From contig JANLQJ010000146.1 of assembly GCA_031367715.1 (NCBI GenBank), positions 1-12,358 of the forward strand: a DNA stretch of 12,358 bases, in the 5' to 3' direction. The notes beneath the pieces are model-generated. The model was not told the DNA's origin and made no database searches. It worked only from the letters and a program-made list of their open reading frames with translations. The first letter of the stretch is position 1. Every line of letters starts with the position of its first letter. Positions 7,528-12,358 of this stretch are shown one piece after another. The translations under genes were made by a program, and so were the position numbers. Origin of the DNA: JANYHF01 sp031367715. Its GTDB lineage: Bacteria > Pseudomonadota > Alphaproteobacteria > Rhizobiales > Hyphomicrobiaceae.

Positions 7528-7534
7528 GGCCAAC

Positions 7535-7843
7535 ATGACTCATGACGAAGTGAAACAAAAGTTAGTGTCAGTCCTGACCGTGATCCAAACGAACAGCGGC
7601 TTGCCATGTCCGCCGCTCGATGGATCGCTCAGGCCTGCGACACAGCTCGAGAAATTCACTAGCAAGGTGTGGCCTGCGGCGATTGGTATGCTGTCGGCAG
7701 AGCTGAACTACGACATCGACGACATGATTAACATCTTCGCGTCGAAGGATGGGACGGTGGCCTACACGATCGATGAAGCAGCGCACATGGTCTGCCGTCT
7801 CGCCAACGGCACCAGCACCAGCAAGAAGAAGGAGCCGGCATGA
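7535..7843 (+). CDS. Small protein of unknown function, first gene of the cassette
   Basis: A protein of 102 residues that I do not recognise. The ATG at 7535 has AGAGG five bases upstream and follows a good promoter and operator, and the stop overlaps the next gene by four bases (ATGA), so it is very likely real. It appears all-helical, with a charged lysine-rich tail (KKKEPA). Its outline loosely resembles an acyl-carrier fold: helix 1, then PLDGSLRPATQLEKF, a helix AAIGMLSAELNYDIDD, and a final TIDEAAHMVCRL similar to the T..DAVDYI end of carrier proteins. Ser43 would fall at the phosphopantetheine position, but the canonical DSL motif is absent. That comparison is a hypothesis only. An accessory or carrier subunit of the cassette, or an antirepressor-like partner of the next two genes, are both possible. 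Confidence 0.72.
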   Translation: MTHDEVKQKLVSVLTVIQTNSGLPCPPLDGSLRPATQLEKFTSKVWPAAIGMLSAELNYDIDDMINIFASKDGTVAYTIDEAAHMVCRLANGTSTSKKKEPA

Positions 7844-8217
7844 TGAGCGATAAGGACGAACAAAGGCGGGCAGAAATCGCCGAACGTATCCGCGAGGCGC
7901 GCAAATCCGCCGGTCTCTCCCAGGCGCAGGTCGCCAAACTTTTGGACCTCCATCGGCCGGCGGTATCGGAGATCGAGGCTGGCAATCGCCGGGTGAGCGC
8001 GGAAGAACTCACGGCGCTCGCCAACATGTTCGACGTGACCGTGGCATGGCTCGTCGGCGAAGCCTCCGAGACGATCGAGACTGACGATCCACGCATTCAG
8101 CTCGCAGCGCGAGAACTGAAGAAATTGAAACCCGAAGATCTAGACCGCTTGATGCGCCTCCTAGCCAGCATGCGCTCGGCCGAGACGACGAAGGGCAAGC
8201 GCGGAGGCAAAACATGA
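7840..8217 (+). CDS. XRE/Cro-CI family transcriptional repressor
   Basis: A protein of 125 residues. The N-terminal helix-turn-helix of the Cro/CI type spans about residues 13-68: IAERIREARKSAGLSQAQV, AKLLDLHRPAVSEIEAGNRR (recognition helix around RPAVSEIE) and ALANMFDVTVAWLVGE. The C-terminal part is a short charged helical tail (LKKLKPEDLDRLMRLLASM). The start overlaps the previous stop by ATGA, and GGAG lies upstream; the neighbouring ATG at 7843 is an equally possible start. Its stop overlaps the ImmA-like start in the same way. XRE proteins paired with ImmA/IrrE proteases, such as ImmR-ImmA of ICEBs1, are cleaved to derepress a mobile element or stress genes. The likely target is the palindrome at 7511-7527. 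No RecA-dependent self-cleavage domain is present, so relief should come from the protease. Confidence 0.92.
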   Translation: MMSDKDEQRRAEIAERIREARKSAGLSQAQVAKLLDLHRPAVSEIEAGNRRVSAEELTALANMFDVTVAWLVGEASETIETDDPRIQLAARELKKLKPEDLDRLMRLLASMRSAETTKGKRGGKT

Positions 8218-9098
8218 TACCGCAGCGCATAAGCATTGACTGTCTCGATAAGCGTGGTCTCACTCAGAGGGCTATGAGGGCGGCCGTCAAAGCACGGTTG
8301 CGCGCCGGCGTCGACCAGATCAATCCACTCTGCATCTTCGACATGTGTGAAAAGCTCGGCGTCCCCGTTCGCTTCACGGACATCAACATGGAGGGGATGT
8401 ACAAGGCCGGTGACGTGCCGCGCATTTTTGTCTCATCGCAGCGACCGCTGCCCCGCCGCGTCTTCACTTGCGGCCACGAACTCGGGCATCACGAGTTCGA
8501 GCACGGCGCCACCATTGATGAAATGAAGGAGGAAGCTGCGGCACTTAGGGATGAAGATCCCGACGAGTTCCTGGTCAATGCCTTCTCCAGTTTCGTCCTT
8601 ATGCCGATCATCGGTCTGCGTGGTGCGTTCGCGCGACGCGGCACCGACATGCATACGGCGACGCCCGCGCAAATGTTTGCGATCGCAAACAACTTCGGTG
8701 TCGGCTACGCGACGCTCGTCAATCATCTTGCCTACGGGGTGCAGGAAATGCCCGCCGGTCGAGCGCGGGAGCTTTTGCGAAGTACACCGAAAGCAATCCG
8801 AAACCGCCTTCTCTGCGACGACAGCTCCAATCCGCTCGCGCTTGTGGATAAGAGCTGGGTCGCCAAACCGATCGATGTGGAGGTCGGCACGACATTGCTG
8901 CTGCCGCCCGGCACCTCCATCGAGGGTGATCGATTGATCCAAGCAGGCTCGTGCGCGGCCGGCGACATCCATGATGCAGTTCGCTCCGGGATTGGTCGCA
9001 TTGTCCTTGGTCCAGGCCGCGCGCATTTCCTACGCGTGGCGCCAAAGGCCTACTCAGGTCTAGCCCGCTATCGCCATATGGAGGACGACGATGTCTAA
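8214..9098 (+). CDS. ImmA/IrrE-family (M78) metalloendopeptidase
   Basis: A protein of 294 residues starting at an ATGA overlap with the XRE stop. The zinc motif HELGH is at residues 88-92, inside FTCGHELGHHEFEHG. The second family motif, DEFLVNAFSSFVLMP, starts at residue 117, and E118 is the expected third metal ligand. Upstream, INPLCIFDMCEKLGVPVRF matches the usual start of the M78 fold. The first part (about 1-200) is therefore peptidase. The last 90 residues or so, with VGTTLLLPPGTSIEGDRL and IVLGPGRAHFLRVAP, look like a beta-rich extra domain, possibly a sensor, since most ImmA proteins are shorter. By analogy with ImmA and IrrE it should cleave the adjacent XRE repressor on a signal not known here. 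The stop overlaps the next gene by 8 bases. Catalytic residues appear complete. Confidence 0.93.
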   Translation: MIPQRISIDCLDKRGLTQRAMRAAVKARLRAGVDQINPLCIFDMCEKLGVPVRFTDINMEGMYKAGDVPRIFVSSQRPLPRRVFTCGHELGHHEFEHGATIDEMKEEAAALRDEDPDEFLVNAFSSFVLMPIIGLRGAFARRGTDMHTATPAQMFAIANNFGVGYATLVNHLAYGVQEMPAGRARELLRSTPKAIRNRLLCDDSSNPLALVDKSWVAKPIDVEVGTTLLLPPGTSIEGDRLIQAGSCAAGDIHDAVRSGIGRIVLGPGRAHFLRVAPKAYSGLARYRHMEDDDV

Positions 9099-9888
9099 GT
9101 CCATTGACGCGGATACGCCCGAAGTCATCGAGAGCACGAACCTATCCTGGGCCTGGGCCGAGATCATTCGAAAGATCAATGATAAGCGAGGGCACACACT
9201 CTCGCCGCTGGTGGTCAGTGTCCGCGGCTTCGACGAGTACGGCAACGTGCACGAGGACGCAACGATGCGACAGGAACTTGATGTGTTGCTGGCCGCCAAT
9301 GGCGAGCTGGACATCGAGACCGTCGCCTTCACAATCTTTCCGCATCGGCTCTGGCAGATCGCGGGCGGCGACCGGGCTAAACTCTTCGAGATCTATCGAC
9401 GTGCCTTCCCGAAGTACCGAGCGATGAACCCCCAGCTCAACGGGCGGGGGCTCTACTTCGAGCGGCTCACGATGTACCGCCGGGGCCCCTGTAATGGCAA
9501 CCAACTCGAATTCATCATCAAACAATACTCGGGGCGGGGCGCGGTTCGCGATTCCATGCTGCAGGCGTCAATTTTCGATCCGGAGCGTGACCACAGCAGG
9601 AGTGCTCAAATCGGCTTCCCCTGCCTGCAGCACGTGTCGTTCGTGCCGACGAGAGAAGGGCTGGTCACCAATGGCTTTTACGCGACGCAACAGCTTTTCA
9701 ACAAGGCGTACGGCAACTACCTTGGGCTTGCCCAGCTTGGCAGCTTCGTGGCCAAGGAGTGCGGGATGAAGCCAGTTCGCCTAAACGTCTATATCGGCGT
9801 CGCCAAGCTAGAGAAGATCGCGAAAACAGACCCGCGACTGCTGTCACTCGTGCAAGGCGCGGAAACGCGCATGAAGGCTGCTGCATGA
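9091..9888 (+). CDS. Divergent thymidylate-synthase-like protein
   Basis: A protein of 265 residues with a strong ribosome-binding site (GGAGG, 9080-9084, six bases before the ATG). The C-terminal third shows a thymidylate-synthase layout. GFPCLQHVSF has C178 at the place of the catalytic cysteine of PCH..F. VTNGFYATQQ around Y197 corresponds to the LYQR region. AYGNYLGLAQLGSFVAKECG has N209 where TS has the dUMP-binding asparagine of PFN.ASYALL. LNVYIGVAKLEK corresponds to the GD.H.Y strand. The phosphate-binding arginine after YQ and the His/Tyr of GD.H.Y seem to be replaced, so the substrate or chemistry may differ from dUMP methylation. TS relatives also include phage dUMP and dCMP hydroxymethylases. 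The neighbouring kinase/base-modification gene, overlapping by ATGA, supports a role in making a modified thymidine-type nucleotide. Fold assignment is moderately strong; activity is inferred. Confidence 0.72.
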   Translation: MSKSIDADTPEVIESTNLSWAWAEIIRKINDKRGHTLSPLVVSVRGFDEYGNVHEDATMRQELDVLLAANGELDIETVAFTIFPHRLWQIAGGDRAKLFEIYRRAFPKYRAMNPQLNGRGLYFERLTMYRRGPCNGNQLEFIIKQYSGRGAVRDSMLQASIFDPERDHSRSAQIGFPCLQHVSFVPTREGLVTNGFYATQQLFNKAYGNYLGLAQLGSFVAKECGMKPVRLNVYIGVAKLEKIAKTDPRLLSLVQGAETRMKAAA

Positions 9889-11663
9889 ACTCCTCAAAAC
9901 AATCAGCCAAAAAATCAAACCGACGGTCGACCTTGGATTGGGCAGCCACCCCTCGGGGACACCTGATCGTCTTCGAGGGACCGGATGGCGTCGGGAAGTC
10001 GACGTTGGCGAAAACATTAGCACAAACTTTGCGGGAGGGGGGTCTGCCGTGTCGCCTGCTCTCGTTCCCCGGCCACGAGGACGGTACCCTCGGGCAGCTA
10101 ATCTACCGCCTTCACCACGACGCAGCCGCCCTTGGCGTTCATCCGATTTCAGAAACCGCTCGCCAGGCGCTGCACGTGGCCGCACACCTTGACCTTATGG
10201 AGCGAGCGATCCTGCCTGCTCTCGCAGCCGGCGAGCACGTGGTTCTCGATCGTTTCTGGTTCTCGACACTCGTCTACGGCAAAGCCGGCGGAATTGATAC
10301 ACGTATCCTCGAAGCACTAATCGAGCCAGAGCTGCGCTTGTGGGATGGTCAAGACGTCACCCTGTTCCTGATCGACCGGGATACTCCGATAGATCGCGAT
10401 GACGAAGTTGAATATTGGCAGAAACTTCGACGCCTCTACGCTGACCTCGCCAAGGCAACGCACAAAGGCATCGACGTCGAACGCCTATCCAACGTGGGCG
10501 CCATAACGGATTCGATCGCCGCCATCCTGAAAAAACTTCCCGGTGCGCTTAAGCCAAAGGGCAGACCGCGAGCCAAACCGGCCCGTGACCAGATCGCCAT
10601 GGCGTTCCATCCATCACCAGAGTCTGTCAGGCCGATCGAAGCACCGACCGTTCTCTCAAGGCTTGAACCAGCCAAACCCACTGTCGTGTTCGACACATAT
10701 TGGCGTTTCGCCACCGAACGTCAGGAGGTATTCTTCCGCAGGCTGCTTGGACAGCGTCAGCCATGGACCGCCGATCCCATTATCGAGGAACACAAATTCA
10801 CCAATGCTTACCGGGCCTCGGATCGCGTCAGTCAATATCTCATACGCCAGGTCATCTATCGCGATGACCTTCCCTCTTCTGCTGAGGAAGTGTTTTTCCG
10901 CATACTGATTTACAAGTTATTCAACAAGATCGAGACATGGGAGCTGCTGCAGCAATCATTGGGATCGATCACCTACGAGGGCTATAGTTTCAAACGCTAC
11001 GACGCTGTATTCGCGAAGGCGCTTGCACGCGGACAAAGGATCTATTCCGCAGCTTATATCATGCCGCCGGGCAGCAAGGCCTTTGGTCATTCTGCAAAGC
11101 ACCAGAACCACCTCAAACTGCTTGAATCAATGATGCGGGACGAGTTGCCCTCACGGCTGGCCGGTGCTCGACGAATGCAAGATGCATTCGAGCTGCTGCT
11201 GTCCTACCCGACGATCGGGAACTTCCTCGCGTATCAGTTCGCCACCGACATCAACTACAGCGAGATTACCAACTTCTCAGAGATGGACTTTGTCATGCCC
11301 GGCCCAGGCGCGCTCGATGGCATCCGCAAGTGCTTCTCCAGCCTTGGCGGGCTCACCGAGCCCGAGATAATCAAGCTCGTTGCCGAACGGCAGACTGATG
11401 AGTTTGCCCGGCTGGGCTTGCAGTTCCGCACGCTCTTTGGCCGCCGCCTCCAGCTGATCGATTGCCAGAATCTCTTCTGTGAGGTTGACAAGTATGCACG
11501 CGTCGCTCACCCGGAGTTCGTGGGTCATACTGGCCGATCACGCATCAAGCAGAAATTTGCCCCTATCGCGAAGCCGATTTCCTACTGGTATCCGCCGAAG
11601 TGGGGGATCAACGAGATCGTTGAAGCGATGACAACTAATACGAAGCGTGCAGCAGCAGAATAG
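9885..11663 (+). CDS. Thymidylate-kinase-like domain fused to a DNA base hypermodification (5-hmdU kinase/aGPT-PPlase-type) helical domain
   Basis: A protein of 592 residues from the ATG at 9885, which overlaps the previous stop (ATGA) and has GAAGG upstream. The frame is open further upstream to 9759, but those codons lie inside the TS-like gene. The N-terminal kinase (about 26-250) has Walker A GPDGVGKST at 32-40 and the TMPK-type LDRFWFSTLVYG with D122-R123. A proline/lysine-rich linker (about 220-265) leads to a helical domain with PWTADP at 293-298, FTNAYRASDRVSQYL from 305, YPTIGNFLAYQFATDINYS from 441 (helix-hairpin-helix-like), MDFVMPGPGALDGI from 467 and QLIDCQNLFCEVDKYARV at 523-540. 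These motifs match the domain found in predicted 5-hydroxymethyl-dU DNA kinases and alpha-glutamyl/putrescinyl-thymine pyrophosphorylases, enzymes of thymine hypermodification in phages. Whether the kinase acts on nucleotides or on bases in DNA cannot be told. It is the core gene of the cassette. Confidence 0.82.
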   Translation: MNSSKQSAKKSNRRSTLDWAATPRGHLIVFEGPDGVGKSTLAKTLAQTLREGGLPCRLLSFPGHEDGTLGQLIYRLHHDAAALGVHPISETARQALHVAAHLDLMERAILPALAAGEHVVLDRFWFSTLVYGKAGGIDTRILEALIEPELRLWDGQDVTLFLIDRDTPIDRDDEVEYWQKLRRLYADLAKATHKGIDVERLSNVGAITDSIAAILKKLPGALKPKGRPRAKPARDQIAMAFHPSPESVRPIEAPTVLSRLEPAKPTVVFDTYWRFATERQEVFFRRLLGQRQPWTADPIIEEHKFTNAYRASDRVSQYLIRQVIYRDDLPSSAEEVFFRILIYKLFNKIETWELLQQSLGSITYEGYSFKRYDAVFAKALARGQRIYSAAYIMPPGSKAFGHSAKHQNHLKLLESMMRDELPSRLAGARRMQDAFELLLSYPTIGNFLAYQFATDINYSEITNFSEMDFVMPGPGALDGIRKCFSSLGGLTEPEIIKLVAERQTDEFARLGLQFRTLFGRRLQLIDCQNLFCEVDKYARVAHPEFVGHTGRSRIKQKFAPIAKPISYWYPPKWGINEIVEAMTTNTKRAAAE

Positions 11664-11680
11664 CACTGAAGGTTTTGATC

Positions 11681-12256
11681 ATGGATTTCGATCGATATCA
11701 GGCTGAGGCCCAAGGCACGGACCGCGTGCCATCGCCGGTCAAGGGCGACGCCGACCTTAGCGTCATAGTGCCCTTGCTCGGACTTGCAGGCGAGGCAGGG
11801 GGCTTACTGAGCGAGTACAAAAAGTTTCTTCGCGACGGCTCCGCGCACAAGCTCTTCAAGCAACGTGTCGGCGAGGAACTCGGTGACATTCTTTGGTACG
11901 TCACCAATATCGCCCAAAAATTCGATTTGCGTCTCGGCGACATCGCCGAAGGGAACCTCGGAAAGATCAAAGATCGTTGGGAAACGGCCGCGTCACAGTC
12001 GCTCCTTCTCTTCCCCAAAGCATATGATTACGACAGCTCTTTCCCGCCTTCGGAACGCTTTCCCCGCCAGATGGATGTTGAGCTGCGTGTCGTGACGAAG
12101 GACGGCAAGGAGGTTATTCAGCTTCTTGTCGACGCTACTCAATGCGGCAACGATTTGCGGGACAACGCCTACACCCCAGACGGCTACGGATTTCATGATA
12201 TCTTGCACTTCGCACACCTAGAGCGCTTTCCACCTGCGATGGTTCACCACCCATAG
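11681..12256 (+). CDS. MazG-like nucleoside triphosphate pyrophosphohydrolase, 3' end replaced by an insertion sequence
   Basis: The ATG at 11681 has GAAGG eight bases upstream; a TTG at 11675 is less likely. The all-helical NTP-pyrophosphatase domain covers about residues 1-105, with LLGLAGEAGGLLSEYKKFLR (E38, E45) and GEELGDILWYVTNIA, whose ELGD (E66-D69) is the ExxD metal motif. Such enzymes split (d)NTPs to monophosphate and pyrophosphate. A second segment, from PRQMDVELRV to DNAYTPDGYGFHDILHFAH, resembles the C-terminal part of longer MazG-like proteins that I recall as roughly 270-330 residues. The native sequence stops at about residue 179, at a TA at 12219-12220, and the last codons come from the IS630-type element. 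The product is thus probably truncated, though the catalytic domain is whole. It lies 17 bases after the kinase fusion gene, apparently as the last gene of the operon. Confidence 0.82.
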   Translation: MDFDRYQAEAQGTDRVPSPVKGDADLSVIVPLLGLAGEAGGLLSEYKKFLRDGSAHKLFKQRVGEELGDILWYVTNIAQKFDLRLGDIAEGNLGKIKDRWETAASQSLLLFPKAYDYDSSFPPSERFPRQMDVELRVVTKDGKEVIQLLVDATQCGNDLRDNAYTPDGYGFHDILHFAHLERFPPAMVHHP

Positions 12257-12358
12257 CCCGCGTGCCGAAAATAGTTGGCGCATTCGTCGGGGGCAAATGT
12301 TTTCATGAGCCGGCCGATCAGCTTCCAGAGTGCTTCGACAGTGCGCGCGGCGCCTTTG
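12221..12358 (-). mobile_element. IS630-family insertion sequence, one end, continuing past the window
   Basis: The element begins after TA (12219-12220), the dinucleotide that IS630/Tc1-type elements target and duplicate. Its outer end starts GAGCGCTTTCCACC, and the transposase stop codon lies only about 24 bases inside it. It joins the MazG-like gene in the middle of its reading frame. The other terminus and the second TA copy lie outside the window, so the terminal inverted repeat cannot be confirmed. Confidence 0.72.
12244..12358 (-). CDS. IS630-family transposase, C-terminal 37 residues only
   Basis: The minus strand is open from the right edge to a TGA at 12246-12244. The visible residues include RTVEALWKLIGRLMKTF and then DECANYFRHAGYGW, the typical IS630 transposase C-terminus (ALW..IGR....F.P.ECANYF..AGY). 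The catalytic DDE residues lie upstream, outside the window, so integrity of the enzyme is unknown. It is transcribed against the cassette. Confidence 0.85.
   Translation of the reverse strand, partial: KGAARTVEALWKLIGRLMKTFAPDECANYFRHAGYGW

Noticed and set aside
1..12358. CRISPR array, tRNA or rRNA genes
   Set aside because: No regularly spaced direct repeats and no cloverleaf or rRNA-like stretches were seen on either strand.

Overview
The window is GC-rich (apart from AT-richer spots around 1670-1700 and 2280-2340) and reads as DNA from an alphaproteobacterium, perhaps Rhizobiales or a relative. Three things suggest this: codon usage; a direct-repeat LexA site of the alphaproteobacterial type (GAAC-N7-GAAC) upstream of an ardC-like gene; and a conjugation block of the ardC-parB-traG kind that I associate with plasmids and integrative elements in that class. 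Genus cannot be decided from the sequence.

Layout. (1) Positions 1-1614, minus strand: the start of a glucoamylase-family (GH144-like) protein that runs off the left edge, preceded by a small four-helix membrane protein. This looks like ordinary host cargo. (2) Positions 1615-2412: no convincing gene, but a dense run of inverted repeats (1983-2134) and then a probable SOS operator (2325-2339). (3) Positions 2413-7377, plus strand: an ArdC-like ssDNA-binding/metalloprotease-fold protein, a long ParB-family protein and a TraG/VirD4 coupling ATPase. Strong hairpins sit in both intergenic gaps. This is part of a conjugative element. (4) Positions 7480-12256, plus strand: a compact operon with its own promoter and a palindromic operator. 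It encodes a small protein of unknown function, an XRE repressor, an ImmA/IrrE metalloprotease, a divergent thymidylate-synthase-like protein, a thymidylate-kinase-like domain fused to a DNA-base-hypermodification helical domain, and a MazG-like NTP pyrophosphohydrolase. The first five genes overlap one another by 4-8 bases. (5) Positions 12221-12358: the end of an IS630-family insertion sequence that has cut off the 3' part of the MazG-like gene.

The most interesting part is the 7.5-12.3 kb operon. Its enzymes all point to thymidine-type nucleotides: a TS-like methyl/hydroxymethyl-transferase fold, a TMPK-like kinase joined to a domain known from 5-hydroxymethyl-dU DNA kinases and alpha-glutamyl/putrescinyl-thymine pyrophosphorylases of phages, and a nucleotide pyrophosphohydrolase. 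They are controlled by an XRE/ImmA pair of the kind that regulates mobile elements and stress-induced cassettes. I infer a candidate thymine-modification or nucleotide-based defence cassette carried as cargo next to traG. The family assignments come from motifs I can see. The system-level function is inference, and in this copy the cassette is probably damaged by the insertion sequence.
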